Assembly: GCF_001591645.1 (NCBI RefSeq)
Contig: NZ_BCVH01000031.1
Location: forward strand, 1-36,496
Reading direction: 5' to 3'
Origin: Robertmurraya korlensis NBRC 107688
GTDB lineage: Bacteria; Bacillota; Bacilli; Bacillales; Cytobacillaceae
Length of the DNA: 36,496 nt
The notes under the pieces: model-generated
Told to the model about the DNA's origin: nothing
What the model saw: the letters and a program-made list of their open reading frames with translations, nothing else
Database searches by the model: none
Made by a program: the position numbers and the translations under genes
In this document: piece after piece, positions 1-9,691 of the stretch
Position numbering within the stretch: position 1 is the first letter of the stretch
How the letters are laid out: every line of letters begins with the position of its first letter

Positions 1-33
1 CTATTTACTGTGGCGATTTTAAAATCAACTGGA

Positions 34-1368
<1,335 letters not shown>

Positions 1369-1380
1369 TCAAACATCATT

Positions 1381-1410
1381 AGTTTACCAATGTGGACGGT
1401 TAAAAGTCAA
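1381..1410 (-). promoter_or_regulatory. Predicted sigma-A promoter of purA
   Basis: On the minus strand TTGACT (1405-1410) is followed after 18 bases by TAAACT (1381-1386). The purA start codon lies about 55 bases downstream. The -35 is strong and the -10 fair. Confidence 0.65.
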
Positions 1411-1413
1411 TAA

Positions 1414-1456
1414 AACACGAACGATTTTTGTAAGATTAATATTTTTTGTTCGTAAT
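1414..1456 (-). promoter_or_regulatory. Paired PurR boxes upstream of purA
   Basis: Two inverted CGAAC cores (1418-1422 on plus and GTTCG at 1448-1452) are flanked by A/T-rich arms and separated by 25 bases, just upstream of the purA -35. In B. subtilis, PurR binds two inverted PurBoxes (AWWWCCGAAC-type) with nearly the same core spacing ahead of pur genes. Both boxes here read ACGAAC instead of CCGAAC. The call rests on core, orientation, spacing and gene context. Confidence 0.6.
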
Positions 1457-1476
1457 TAATTCGTTTTTCATAGAAA

Positions 1477-1508
1477 AAAGACTAGCCAGTTCAGCTAATC
1501 TTTTATTA
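1477..1508 (-). terminator. Intrinsic terminator after dnaB
   Basis: On the minus strand AAAAGATTAGC pairs with GCTAGTCTTTT (one G-U pair) around a short loop, followed by a T run. It lies 11 bases past the dnaB stop. Confidence 0.7.
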
Positions 1509-1518
1509 TTCTAATCTA

Positions 1519-2883
1519 TTAAGCTCCAGGTGGAACTCCATTATCATCAAAACGCCGCTCCAAGTTAACAAACTTATTATATTCCTTCACAAACGCTAAA
1601 GATACCGTTCCAGTCGGTCCATTACGCTGCTTCGCAATAATGATTTCGATAATGTTCTTACTTTCCGATTCACGATCATAATAATCATCACGATATAAAA
1701 AGGCAATTACGTCGGCATCCTGCTCAATACTTCCGGATTCACGAATATCTGACATCATTGGTCGTTTATCTTGACGCTGTTCTACTCCACGCGAAAGCTG
1801 TGATAAGGCAATAACAGGAACTTTCAGCTCACGAGCAAGAGCCTTTAAGGAACGGGAGATTTCTGATACCTCTTGTTGTCGGTTCTCGCCAGAACGCCCA
1901 CTTCCTAGTATTAGCTGTAGGTAGTCGATTAGAATCATCCCCAAGCCATGCTCCTGCTTTAAACGGCGACATTTTGAACGAATATCTGTAATCCTTACTC
2001 CTGGGGTATCGTCGATAAAAATTCCTGCATTCGATAGGCTTCCCATTGCCATCGTTAGCTTGCCCCAGTCCTCATCTGTTAATGAACCCGTTCTAAGCCT
2101 TTGTGCATCAATATTTCCTTCTGCACAAAGCAAACGCATCACAAGCTGTTCAGCACCCATCTCAAGACTAAAAATAGCAATATTTTCACCGGTTTTTGAT
2201 GCGACGTTTTGCGCAATATTTAAGGCAAAGGCTGTTTTACCAACGGATGGACGTGCTCCTACAATGATTAAATCATTCCGTTGAAACCCTGCTGTCATAC
2301 GGTCGAGCTCTGAGAACCCTGTTGCTAAACCCGTTACTTCACCCACGCGGTTATTCATGACTTCAATATTGTCATATGTTCGGACAAGAACGTCCTTTAT
2401 ATTGTGAAAAGCACCCGCATTTTTTCGTCCGGATACTTCTAAAATACTTTTCTCTGCTTCTCCTAACAAAACCTCAACTTCGTCTTCACGCGTATAACCA
2501 TCTGTAGCAATGGTGGTTGCGGTACGGATCAATCGTCGAAGCAATGATTTTTCCTCAACTATTTTAGCATAGTATTCTATATTAGCAGCTGTCGGAACTG
2601 AACCAGCTAATTCACTTAAATAGCTTACACCACCCGTGTCTTCAAGGAGCTTCGCAGCTGAAAGCTCTTCTGTCACTGTTATTAAATCAACAGCTTTTCC
2701 TTTATCGCTCAGCTGTAACATCATTTGGAATATTTTCTGATGCGCCGCTCGATAAAAATCATCAGGAATCAATATTTCTGAAGCCATTGTAAGAGAAGAT
2801 GGTTCTAAAAATATCGCACCTAAAACCGCCTGCTCAGCCTCTATATTTTGAGGAGGGAGACGGTCAGCATATAAATCATTCAT
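1519..2883 (-). CDS. dnaB: Replicative DNA helicase (DnaB family)
   Basis: Hexameric 5'-3' helicase of the replication fork (called DnaC in B. subtilis), loaded onto the origin by DnaI/DnaB/DnaD in that species. The 454 aa protein has an N-terminal helical collar (about 1-150) and a RecA-like ATPase domain. Walker A GARPSVGKT is at 209-217, Walker B is in MILIDYLQLI, and the DnaB H4-type motif is near FLYRDDYY. The ATG follows a good SD (GGGAGG). No promoter is seen in the 48 bases between it and the rplI terminator, so transcription probably reaches it by read-through from gdpP-rplI. It is followed by its own terminator and purA. Confidence 0.97.
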   Translation of the reverse strand: MNDLYADRLPPQNIEAEQAVLGAIFLEPSSLTMASEILIPDDFYRAAHQKIFQMMLQLSDKGKAVDLITVTEELSAAKLLEDTGGVSYLSELAGSVPTAANIEYYAKIVEEKSLLRRLIRTATTIATDGYTREDEVEVLLGEAEKSILEVSGRKNAGAFHNIKDVLVRTYDNIEVMNNRVGEVTGLATGFSELDRMTAGFQRNDLIIVGARPSVGKTAFALNIAQNVASKTGENIAIFSLEMGAEQLVMRLLCAEGNIDAQRLRTGSLTDEDWGKLTMAMGSLSNAGIFIDDTPGVRITDIRSKCRRLKQEHGLGMILIDYLQLILGSGRSGENRQQEVSEISRSLKALARELKVPVIALSQLSRGVEQRQDKRPMMSDIRESGSIEQDADVIAFLYRDDYYDRESESKNIIEIIIAKQRNGPTGTVSLAFVKEYNKFVNLERRFDDNGVPPGA

Positions 2884-2931
2884 TTATAGTAACCTCCCTT
2901 TGCTTTCCTAGAGGATATGATGAAAACTAGA

Positions 2932-2964
2932 AAAAATGTGACCAGAAAAACGGGTCACATTTTG
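2932..2964 (-). terminator. Terminator between rplI and dnaB
   Basis: A perfect 11-bp stem, AAAATGTGACC/GGTCACATTTT (2933-2943 and 2953-2963), is followed by a T run on the minus strand. It sits about 50 bases after the L9 stop and 50 bases before dnaB, so it may attenuate dnaB transcription. Confidence 0.8.
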
Positions 2965-3012
2965 TTTGATACTCTATTTTATCATGAATATACCGAAATG
3001 GAACTTCCAAAT

Positions 3013-3462
3013 TTAGTTTACTTCTTTTACGTGTACGTTTAACGTAGCTTGAACTTCGGTATGAAGCTTTACTGGTACTTTTGTATAACCTAAAGAACGG
3101 ATCGCATCTTCTAGTTCAATTTTACGCTTGTCAATTTTAATATTATGCTTTTTTTGCAGCTCTTCTGCAATTTGCTTACTAGTGATAGAACCAAAAAGTC
3201 GTCCGCCTTCACCAGCTTTTGCACTTAATTCTACTGTGACTTTTTCAATCGTTTCTTTTAGTTGTTTTGCCTCAGCAAGTTCTTCTGCTGCAAGTTTTTC
3301 TTGTTTCTTTTTCTGACCCTCAAGTGTGCTAACATTGGTTGAATTAGCTTCTACAGCCAATCCTTGTTTAATCAAGAAGTTATGTGCGTACCCATCAGCA
3401 ACATTTTTTACTTCCCCTTTTTTCCCTTTTCCTTTAACATCCTTCAAAAAGATTACTTTCAT
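3013..3462 (-). CDS. rplI: 50S ribosomal protein L9 (bL9)
   Basis: Binds 23S rRNA domain V and bridges ribosomes. The 149 aa protein starts with the family signature [16 protein letters not shown], followed by GYAHNFL, a Lys/Glu-rich connecting helix (about 42-75) and the C-terminal domain (LFGSIT onwards). Its ATG overlaps the gdpP stop by four bases (ATGA), which implies translational coupling. The pairing gdpP-rplI-dnaB is typical of Bacillaceae. Confidence 0.97.
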   Translation of the reverse strand: MKVIFLKDVKGKGKKGEVKNVADGYAHNFLIKQGLAVEANSTNVSTLEGQKKKQEKLAAEELAEAKQLKETIEKVTVELSAKAGEGGRLFGSITSKQIAEELQKKHNIKIDKRKIELEDAIRSLGYTKVPVKLHTEVQATLNVHVKEVN

Positions 3463-5432
3463 TCTTTCTTTCTCCCTTCCATATAATCGTGTATGGCCAT
3501 TTGCAGTCTTTCTTCCGCTTCCTCAATTGTTACTTCCGTTAACTGCGTTGCTGCATTTGTTAAATGGCCTCCACCATCGAGATTTTCCATAATAATTTGG
3601 ACATTCACATCACCCAATGACCTTGCACTGATTCCTACGGTCTGATCAGATCGCTTCGAGATCACAAATGACGCTTGAATTCCATCCATTGTCAGCAGTG
3701 TATCTGCCGTTTGTGCAATTAATATTTGGTCAATAACCTGTATATTATTTCCTTTTGCAATGGCTATTCCCTTTTTATAAAAATAAACGGTTTCAATCAA
3801 CTTTGCACGCTTTAAGAATGAATCTACGTCTTCTTTTAAGAACTTTTGTACCAGAACGGTGTCTGCCCCTTGCCCTCTTAAATAAGAGGCTGCATCAAAG
3901 GTTCTAGCTCCTGTACGAAGAGTAAAGCTTTTCGTATCAACAATTATACCAGCTAAAAGTGCTGTTGCTTCAAGCATATCCACTTTTCCACGCTTTGGTT
4001 GGTATTCCAGTAACTCTGTTACGAGCTCCGCTGTTGATGACGCATATGGTTCCATATAAACAAGAAGTGGACTTTGAATGAACTCTTCTCCCCGTCTATG
4101 ATGGTCGATGACCACAACATGGTCAATTTTTGATAATAACCTCTCTTCAATGACTAATGAAGGCTTATGCGTATCAACAATCACTAACAGCGTGTCCTCG
4201 GTTGCGAGCTCCAAAGCTTGTTCTGGCGTAACAAACCGCTCAAAAAGAGATTCATTCTTTTTGATCTCTTCTAATAGCCTTTGAACACCGGTATCAATAT
4301 CGTTCGGATTCAAGACGATATAAGCATCACGTTCATTCATTTGGGCTACCTTCTGTATACCTATCGAAGCTCCTATCGCGTCCATATCCGGGCTTTTATG
4401 TCCCATGATAATTACCTTATCACTTTCTGTAACTAGCTCCTTTAGAGCATGTGAAATGACCCTTGCACGCACCCTCGTCCGTTTTTCTACCGGATTCGTC
4501 TTTCCTCCAAAAAATTTAACCTTTCCATTCGTTAGCTTTATAGCGACCTGATCACCACCACGCCCAAGTGCTAAATCAAGACTAGATTGTGCTAACGAAC
4601 CTAGTTCTGGTAGCGATGATACACCAGAACCAACACCAATACTTAACGTTAATGGGACGTTTAGCTTTGAAGTCGTTTCCCTTACGTCATCAAGAACAGA
4701 GAATTTCCCTTTCTCGAGCAACTGTAAGATATTTTCACTAAACACACCAATAAACCGTTCGGAAGAAATTCTTTTTAGGAAGACTCCATTTTCCTGTGCC
4801 CACTTATTTAGAATGGATGTAACCATGCTATTCAGACTACTTCTGGTCTGGTCTTCCATTCCTTGTGTTAATTCATCATAATTATCTAAGAAAATAATTG
4901 CAATGACGGTTCGTTCGTCCTCATATAACTTTTCTATTTCTATTTGCTCCGTTACATCAAAGAAATAGAGAAGTCTTTCCTCTGGACGATGAATAACTTT
5001 AAATTTCCGTTCAAGAATCGTGATAATTTCTGTTTCAACATCTTGCTTAATTAAAGGAATAAGTGATTCGCCTACATCATAGAGAGACCTACCAACGAGT
5101 GTGTCCTCATCAAAGCAAGAAGCTAAGAACGGATTCGTCCACTCAATATAGTAGTCATCATTAATTAACATAATACCAATTGGCATTTCCATGAGCGCTT
5201 CCTCGCCCACTTTTTTCACTCGATAGGATAATGTAGTTATGTATTCTTCCATTTCTTTTCTTTGTTTTCTTTCAAGCTGAAAGATATAGAAAAAGGGAAG
5301 GAAAGCTACGATTAATCCGATTAAGCCTAGTAACCAATTATACACAGCAATTAACCCGAGAAGCACCACTGTTATGGCAATTAATGCATAGATGGGGTAG
5401 CGAATCGATCGCTTTTCTAGATAAGAAGGCAT
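3459..5432 (-). CDS. gdpP: Cyclic-di-AMP phosphodiesterase GdpP
   Basis: Membrane-bound DHH/DHHA1 phosphodiesterase that hydrolyses c-di-AMP, and so affects potassium, cell-wall and beta-lactam homeostasis. The order is two transmembrane helices (about 10-55), a PAS domain (about 75-165), a degenerate GGDEF domain (about 170-305, no GGDEF motif) and then DHH-DHHA1. The metal-site motifs are complete: GHKSPDMDA (344-352), DTHKP (420-424), DHH (443-445) and GGGH (620-623). An upstream in-frame GTG at 5447 overlaps the SD (TGGGAG), so the ATG at 5432 is chosen, giving 657 aa against 659 in B. subtilis. It follows yybS after 28 bases and overlaps rplI by four. Confidence 0.95.
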   Translation of the reverse strand: MPSYLEKRSIRYPIYALIAITVVLLGLIAVYNWLLGLIGLIVAFLPFFYIFQLERKQRKEMEEYITTLSYRVKKVGEEALMEMPIGIMLINDDYYIEWTNPFLASCFDEDTLVGRSLYDVGESLIPLIKQDVETEIITILERKFKVIHRPEERLLYFFDVTEQIEIEKLYEDERTVIAIIFLDNYDELTQGMEDQTRSSLNSMVTSILNKWAQENGVFLKRISSERFIGVFSENILQLLEKGKFSVLDDVRETTSKLNVPLTLSIGVGSGVSSLPELGSLAQSSLDLALGRGGDQVAIKLTNGKVKFFGGKTNPVEKRTRVRARVISHALKELVTESDKVIIMGHKSPDMDAIGASIGIQKVAQMNERDAYIVLNPNDIDTGVQRLLEEIKKNESLFERFVTPEQALELATEDTLLVIVDTHKPSLVIEERLLSKIDHVVVIDHHRRGEEFIQSPLLVYMEPYASSTAELVTELLEYQPKRGKVDMLEATALLAGIIVDTKSFTLRTGARTFDAASYLRGQGADTVLVQKFLKEDVDSFLKRAKLIETVYFYKKGIAIAKGNNIQVIDQILIAQTADTLLTMDGIQASFVISKRSDQTVGISARSLGDVNVQIIMENLDGGGHLTNAATQLTEVTIEEAEERLQMAIHDYMEGRKKE

Positions 5433-5460
5433 TATTTCAGCTCCCACACAGTAGTGTATT

Positions 5461-6399
5461 TTATTGACTCTTTAACCTCTTTCTTAAATCAAAGCCTAAA
5501 TCAATTATACCTAATATCCGCACAATATAAAGTAATTGTGGTAATAACAAGACACCAATTGTGAACATTATTGGTACTACCTTGGGCAATTTCTTTGCAA
5601 AACAAAAGAAATAAATCAAAGCCAAACCTTGTAAAACCATTAACCATTGAAGCAAAAAAGCAATGTTTACAATTGCCATAAATGCAAAACTTCCCTCTTC
5701 TGGGTTAAACACCATAGAGGCGATAATGGAAAATAAATAGATCCATAAAATACTTTTTGGTAACTGAAGATTACGAAATGGTTTCCAATCCATTATTTCA
5801 ACTTGGAAGCGTTTGGCAACAGGAAAACTAACCAGTTGAATAAAGAACACGGCAAGAAATGCAGCGATGACAAATAAGGTAGGTTTTAAAAATCTCCCCG
5901 CCTCAATGCCAGCAAGTAATTCCTCCATCTGTTCTTCATTTGGGGTTTGCCCTAATGATTCCATTATGGAAACGGATGATTCAATTGAAGTTTTCGCAGC
6001 TTCTATCGTTTCATCAATAAAATCAATTTGGAAAAAAGCAACTGAAATCACATAGGTCATTACGACAGTAATTAGAAAAGCTATTGAACCAACAAAATAA
6101 ATCGCTTCCCTGCTTTTCTTCTCTCTTATAAAATCCCCCATTACTAAGCCTGTTAGACCAAAGGAAATGGCTACAGGGATGGCAAATACTGTTCCTACAA
6201 TCATTGAAATTAGTATGGAAGCAACAAAGAACACAAGCATACTTTTTCGATCATTTTTATAAGCGAAAAGAATAAATGGTAATACCAAGAATAAATTTGT
6301 AACCATGCCTAATATGGGCATATACGTCGTTAACATGAGAAGAGCAGCATAGATAGCTAGTAACAGCGCCCCAGTTGTTAACTGTCGAACATTCTTCAA
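5461..6399 (-). CDS. yybS: YybS-like DUF2232 membrane protein
   Basis: Integral membrane protein of 312 aa with about eight hydrophobic segments (near residues 8-30, 32-50, 53-80, 100-125, 172-195, 218-232, 240-265 and 273-300). It matches the DUF2232/YybS family known to precede gdpP in Bacillaceae. The biochemical role is unknown; some members resemble the S-components of ECF transporters. It starts with TTG behind the strong SD GAGGTGAG, and no in-frame ATG is nearby. A sigma-A promoter (6430-6458) opens the yybS-gdpP-rplI(-dnaB) transcription unit. The polar stretch at about 125-165 (SIESSVSIMESLGQTPNEEQ) is a large non-membrane loop. Confidence 0.85.
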   Translation of the reverse strand: MKNVRQLTTGALLLAIYAALLMLTTYMPILGMVTNLFLVLPFILFAYKNDRKSMLVFFVASILISMIVGTVFAIPVAISFGLTGLVMGDFIREKKSREAIYFVGSIAFLITVVMTYVISVAFFQIDFIDETIEAAKTSIESSVSIMESLGQTPNEEQMEELLAGIEAGRFLKPTLFVIAAFLAVFFIQLVSFPVAKRFQVEIMDWKPFRNLQLPKSILWIYLFSIIASMVFNPEEGSFAFMAIVNIAFLLQWLMVLQGLALIYFFCFAKKLPKVVPIMFTIGVLLLPQLLYIVRILGIIDLGFDLRKRLKSQ

Positions 6400-6429
6400 T
6401 CCCTCACCTCATTTAATTGCATCACTTCT

Positions 6430-6458
6430 ATTTTATCTAGTTCTAGGCACAGATTCAA
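6430..6458 (-). promoter_or_regulatory. Predicted sigma-A promoter of yybS-gdpP-rplI
   Basis: On the minus strand TTGAAT (6453-6458) is followed by exactly 17 bases and TAAAAT (6430-6435). It lies about 30 bases upstream of the yybS TTG start and downstream of the rpsR terminator. Confidence 0.7.
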
Positions 6459-6488
6459 CTCATACAAATTGACTGGGGGAAGCATAAT

Positions 6489-6516
6489 AAAAAAAGACAC
6501 CACTAAGGGTGTCTTT
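6489..6516 (-). terminator. Terminator of the rpsF-ssb-rpsR operon
   Basis: The 9-bp stem AAAGACACC/GGTGTCTTT (6493-6501 and 6508-6516) is followed by seven T on the minus strand. It begins 10 bases past the rpsR stop. Confidence 0.88.
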
Positions 6517-6525
6517 CTCCGTTCA

Positions 6526-6771
6526 TTATTCACCAGTAACGTATGGTAGTAATGCCATAGTACGTGAGCGCTTAATAGCAACTGTTAATTTACGTTGGTA
6601 TTTAGCGTTCGTACCTGTTACACGACGAGGTAAAATTTTACCACGCTCAGAGATGAATTTCTTAAGAAGATCTACATCTTTGTAATCGATATGAGTGATT
6701 CCGTTTGCTGTAAAGAAGCAAACTTTACGACGCTTAGCGCGTCCACCTCTACGTCCTCCGCCCATTGCCAT
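6526..6771 (-). CDS. rpsR: 30S ribosomal protein S18 (bS18)
   Basis: Small-subunit protein that forms a heterodimer with S6 on the platform of the 30S particle. The 81 aa protein has the Gly/Arg-rich N-terminus ([13 protein letters not shown]) and the core [13 protein letters not shown], then [11 protein letters not shown] and [12 protein letters not shown]. The ATG is chosen because it follows AAGGAGGG at good spacing. It is the last gene of rpsF-ssb-rpsR, followed by a strong terminator. In B. subtilis, as I recall it, a long stretch of extra genes separates it from yybS; here they are adjacent. Confidence 0.97.
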   Translation of the reverse strand: MAMGGGRRGGRAKRRKVCFFTANGITHIDYKDVDLLKKFISERGKILPRRVTGTNAKYQRKLTVAIKRSRTMALLPYVTGE

Positions 6772-6816
6772 GAGTATTTCCCTCCTTTTTATGATAGGTA
6801 TCGTATTCCCAAGGAT

Positions 6817-7338
6817 TTAGAACGGTAAATCATCATCTGAAATGTCGATTTGACCACCGTCATTTGCAAATGGGTCTTCATCCATTCTAGTATAGCCTTG
6901 GTTATTATTATTGTTGTTTCTATATGGTTGATTCTGATTGTTATTCCCGTATGGTGAAGCTTCTCTTTGACCTCCGAAGCCTCCTGCGTTTCCGCCAGGA
7001 GCAGAACCACCAGAAGCACCTCTTGGCTCTAAGAATTGAACACTTTCAGCTAATACTTCAGTGACATATACTCGCTTACCATCTTGTCCATCATAGCTAC
7101 GTGTTTGAACACGACCATCTACGCCAGCAAGACTACCTTTTTTCAAGAAGTTTGCTACGTTTTCTGCAGGTTTACGCCAAATCACACAGTTGATGAAATC
7201 TGCTTCTCTTTCTCCTTGCTGATTCGTAAAAGTACGATTTACCGCAAGGGTAAAAGTAGCAACAGGAACCCCATTTGGTGTATAGCGTAATTCAGGATCT
7301 TTCGTCAACCGACCGACTAGAACAACACGATTCATCAT
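6817..7338 (-). CDS. ssb: Single-stranded DNA-binding protein
   Basis: Protects single-stranded DNA at forks and recruits partners through its acidic tail. The 173 aa protein has an N-terminal OB fold (about 1-107: [46 protein letters not shown]), a Gly/Asn/Gln-rich linker and the conserved C-terminal tip DISDDDLPF that binds PriA, RecO, DnaE and others. An in-frame TTG at 7347 abuts the SD (AAGGGGG), so the ATG at 7338 is preferred (B. subtilis SsbA has 172 aa). It is between rpsF and rpsR. A parS site lies in its leader. Confidence 0.96.
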   Translation of the reverse strand: MMNRVVLVGRLTKDPELRYTPNGVPVATFTLAVNRTFTNQQGEREADFINCVIWRKPAENVANFLKKGSLAGVDGRVQTRSYDGQDGKRVYVTEVLAESVQFLEPRGASGGSAPGGNAGGFGGQREASPYGNNNQNQPYRNNNNNNQGYTRMDEDPFANDGGQIDISDDDLPF

Positions 7339-7368
7339 CAGAATCAACCCCCTTTCTTCTACGTCTAA

Positions 7369-7384
7369 TGTTTCACGTGAAACA
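7369..7384. promoter_or_regulatory. parS: parS centromere site, ssb-rpsF intergenic
   Basis: TGTTTCACGTGAAACA is a perfect 16-bp palindrome and fits the Bacillus parS consensus TGTTNCACGTGAAACA. It lies in the 72-base gap between rpsF and ssb. It should nucleate Spo0J/ParB sliding clamps and SMC loading. The cognate proteins are encoded in this window at 15940-17551. Confidence 0.95.
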
Positions 7385-7410
7385 TCACGTTTAGAAGTGC
7401 TTATCTATTC

Positions 7411-7698
7411 TTATTTTTCGTCTTTAGTAACCATATGGCGGATAATATCTTCGCTAATTTTTGCTAAGCGAGAGAATTCTTCCACTGCAGCTGCATCAGA
7501 GTTAACTTTTACAAGTTGGTAGTAGCCATCACGGAAATCATTGATTTCGTATGCAAGACGACGCTTACCCCACTCTTTTGATTCAGTAAGTTCCGCACCA
7601 TTATCAGTTAAGATTGTGTTAAAACGCTCAACTAAGGCTTTTTTAGCCTCATCTTCAATGTTTGGGCGGATGATGTACATAATTTCGTACGCTCTCAT
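7411..7698 (-). CDS. rpsF: 30S ribosomal protein S6 (bS6)
   Basis: Small-subunit protein that pairs with S18. The 96 aa start [15 protein letters not shown] follows AAGGAGGTG, and the length matches the family (95 aa in B. subtilis). An upstream in-frame extension to 7746 runs through the SD and leader and is rejected. Core features are [11 protein letters not shown] and [11 protein letters not shown]. It is first in rpsF-ssb-rpsR with its own promoter and a structured leader that may bind the S6:S18 dimer. This arrangement makes SSB expression part of a ribosomal operon, as in B. subtilis, where it is also SOS/competence influenced. Confidence 0.96.
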   Translation of the reverse strand: MRAYEIMYIIRPNIEDEAKKALVERFNTILTDNGAELTESKEWGKRRLAYEINDFRDGYYQLVKVNSDAAAVEEFSRLAKISEDIIRHMVTKDEK

Positions 7699-7704
7699 CA
7701 CGTT

Positions 7705-7745
7705 CACCTCCTTTTGGTCTAAACGGCCCAATTGGGCAAGGAGCA
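7705..7745 (-). ncRNA. Structured rpsF leader, candidate S6:S18 autoregulatory element
   Basis: In the roughly 60-nt leader the transcript carries CUCCUU (7738-7743), complementary to the rpsF SD AAGGAG (7708-7713). Between them is the palindrome GCCCAATTGGGC (7726-7737), followed by CCG. S6:S18 leader motifs in bacteria are hairpins with a conserved CCG and often mask the SD. The pairing is visible in the sequence; identity with that family is inferred. Confidence 0.55.
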
Positions 7746-7768
7746 ATATTCATTACTCACAAGAAGAA

Positions 7769-7797
7769 ATTATATCACAGCAAGAAACGAAACACAA
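7769..7797 (-). promoter_or_regulatory. Predicted sigma-A promoter of rpsF-ssb-rpsR
   Basis: On the minus strand TTGTGT (7792-7797), a 17-base spacer and a perfect TATAAT (7769-7774). The predicted start near 7762 gives a leader of about 64 nt. Confidence 0.8.
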
Positions 7798-7825
7798 GAT
7801 TAGTTTGAATATACTCATAGAATGG

Positions 7826-8977
7826 TCAAGCATTCTTTTTATATTTCGTGAAATGTTGCTTAATTGTTTGTTCACACTCACTTATTAATTGATCAAATAT
7901 CCCTTCCCATGTCTGCTTCAGAGCATACTCACGCGCATTTTTTGCCATGATCAACCTGCTCACTTTATCGCTAAGTAATTGTTCCATTTGATCAATAAAA
8001 TTTTGATAATCACCGGCCCTGCAAATCTTTCCTGTCTTATTATGTTCAACAATTCCACACACTCCTCCACGATCGGAAACAACAGCAGGCGTTCCGCTCG
8101 CAAGTGCCTCAAGCACAACATTTCCAAATGTCTCCGTTTGAGAAGGAAATACTAATAAATCACTAGCTGTATAACAGGAAGCAAGCTCACTTCCACTTAA
8201 ATAACCCGTCATTGTTACATTTCCTCTTTCATTCAAATGACTGGATAATTCCTCAAAACTAGGACCGTCCCCCACAATAAGCCAGTGGACCTTTTCTCTC
8301 CATTCCATTGAAGTATGTTCAATGATCTTTTGTAATGTTGTTAGGTCTTTTTCTGGTGCAAGTCTACCTACATAAAGGAGAATCTGGGGTTCTTGTATAT
8401 TGTATTTCTCACGTATATTTACCGTTTGATTAAATGGATGAAAAAGGGAACAATCTACACCTCTCGTCCAGATAGATAGATTAGAGAATTCTTTCGTTTG
8501 GAGATGGGTTAACGTCTCCTGAGAGGGAACAAAAATTCGTTCTGAGTGTGAGTAAAACCATTTTAAATATCGCCATAGAATGGGAGATATCCAACTAAGT
8601 TTGTAATAATCCAAGTATTGATCAAAATGTGTGTGATAAGAAGAAATGATAGGGATATTCAACTTTTTAGCTGCGTGGGAGCCTAGTACTCCCATTGTTA
8701 ACGGTGTAGCTACGTGGATAAAGTCTGGAGAAAATACTTGTATTCTATCTAAGATCGTATTCGGAAGAGCTAATGCCGTTCGACACTCAGGGTAAATAAA
8801 AAAAGGGATGCTCATGAATTGATGAACATAGGGATACGTATGATTCCCCTCTAATTCGGGTGTAAATATTTCTACTGTATGCCCTTTTTGTAATAAGTAA
8901 TCAGAGTATCTTTTCAATGATTTCGCTACACCGTTTACTTGCGGGAAAAATGTATCAGTAAAAATAGCTATTCTCAT
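7826..8977 (-). CDS. GT4-family glycosyltransferase
   Basis: Predicted cytosolic, membrane-associated retaining glycosyltransferase of the GT-B fold, 383 aa. The N-terminal half carries IFTDTFFPQVNGVAKSL and the C-terminal Rossmann half carries YVGRLAPEKDL and GDGPSFEEL. The catalytic EX7E motif is in ETFGNVVLEALASGTP. N-terminal motifs resemble the mannosyl- and sulfoquinovosyl-transferases (MgtA/SQD2 group), so the acceptor may be a lipid, but donor and acceptor cannot be told from sequence. The ATG follows AGGGGGG. It lies 11 bases behind a PAP2 phosphatase gene on the same strand, likely one operon. The pair is an accessory insertion between rpsF and ychF compared with B. subtilis. Confidence 0.85.
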   Translation of the reverse strand: MRIAIFTDTFFPQVNGVAKSLKRYSDYLLQKGHTVEIFTPELEGNHTYPYVHQFMSIPFFIYPECRTALALPNTILDRIQVFSPDFIHVATPLTMGVLGSHAAKKLNIPIISSYHTHFDQYLDYYKLSWISPILWRYLKWFYSHSERIFVPSQETLTHLQTKEFSNLSIWTRGVDCSLFHPFNQTVNIREKYNIQEPQILLYVGRLAPEKDLTTLQKIIEHTSMEWREKVHWLIVGDGPSFEELSSHLNERGNVTMTGYLSGSELASCYTASDLLVFPSQTETFGNVVLEALASGTPAVVSDRGGVCGIVEHNKTGKICRAGDYQNFIDQMEQLLSDKVSRLIMAKNAREYALKQTWEGIFDQLISECEQTIKQHFTKYKKNA

Positions 8978-8988
8978 AATGATCCCCC

Positions 8989-9510
8989 CTAAAAAAATAA
9001 ATGACAGAATCCTATTGCTGTGAATGCACCTAATAACGAACCAGCTAACACATCAGTTGGGTAATGGACGCCTAAAATGACACGAGAAAGTGCAACCATA
9101 ATCGCTATAGGAAACAAAAAAGGAGCTAAAAATGGATCAAATAAGATAAAAGGTGTAACAACAGAGAATATGGCTGTAGAATGGCCAGACGGAAAGGAAG
9201 GATCCTTTAAGGTTGGCCCGTGTAAAGTAGCTTGTAAGTCAGATAAATGAGGTCTAAGTCGGCGAAACTGCCTCTTTGCGTAAAAGACAAACAAATGACT
9301 GATCGTTAAAGAAAAATAAACGACGATCACTACTTCTCTTAGCTCTAAAGGACCGAACAGCCAAATAATTAAAGGGATACCAATCGATGCTATCGCGCTA
9401 CCTAGATGAGTGATCCATTTAAAAATTTGAATAAGGAATAATGGCTGCTTGTTTAATAAGTAAAAAATGATTTCATCAGATTTCACAATCCAATCCACGG
9501 TTTTCTTCAC
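8989..9510 (-). CDS. PAP2-family membrane phosphatase
   Basis: Predicted polytopic membrane phosphatase of the PAP2/BcrC superfamily, 173 aa, acting on lipid (di)phosphates such as undecaprenyl pyrophosphate or phosphatidic acid. All three active-site motifs are complete: KX6RP in KRQFRRLRP (about 95-103), PSGH (about 126-129) and SRX5HXXXD in SRVILGVHYPTD (about 157-168, catalytic His). Five to six hydrophobic helices surround them. It starts with GTG after AGGTGGG. It probably forms an operon with the GT4 gene, so the pair may build or recycle a glycolipid or lipid-carried sugar. The substrate is not determined. Confidence 0.87.
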   Translation of the reverse strand: MKKTVDWIVKSDEIIFYLLNKQPLFLIQIFKWITHLGSAIASIGIPLIIWLFGPLELREVVIVVYFSLTISHLFVFYAKRQFRRLRPHLSDLQATLHGPTLKDPSFPSGHSTAIFSVVTPFILFDPFLAPFLFPIAIMVALSRVILGVHYPTDVLAGSLLGAFTAIGFCHLFF

Positions 9511-9588
9511 TTATACACCCACCTTTCTAATGTTTTCAGTGTAAGTGCAAAACATTGAATCAGGGTTGATTTACTGTTAAGAAAACGT

Positions 9589-9622
9589 AAAAAAACCACC
9601 CTGATTTACTCAAGATGGTTTT
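9589..9622 (-). terminator. Intrinsic terminator after ychF
   Basis: AAAACCATC pairs with GGTGGTTTT (9614-9622 and 9592-9600) around a 13-nt loop, with a T run on the minus strand. It is about 65 bases past the ychF stop, beyond a repeat remnant. Confidence 0.72.
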
Positions 9623-9666
9623 GATTTTATAAGATAAGAAAGTATAAGAGATTTTCACTTTGAGAA

Positions 9667-9691
9667 TTGTCTAGCTCCAGCGCTTTTCTTA
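9667..9691 (-). repeat. Collapsed remnant of the 117-bp structured repeat
   Basis: Read on minus, AAGAAAAGCG is joined directly to CGCTGGAGCTAGACAA. These are the two ends of the repeats at 10925-11041 and 22985-23100 with the whole middle missing. It begins at the ychF stop codon (TAAG). Confidence 0.65.

Noticed and set aside
6396-6581. 61-aa minus-strand ORF between rpsR and yybS
   Set aside because: It reads through the rpsR 3' end in another frame, the operon terminator and the yybS promoter.
9556-9605. Attenuator upstream of the PAP2 gene
   Set aside because: AATCAGGGT and ACCCTGATT are inverted repeats, but the second arm is part of the ychF terminator loop and the arrangement does not give a sensible antiterminator.
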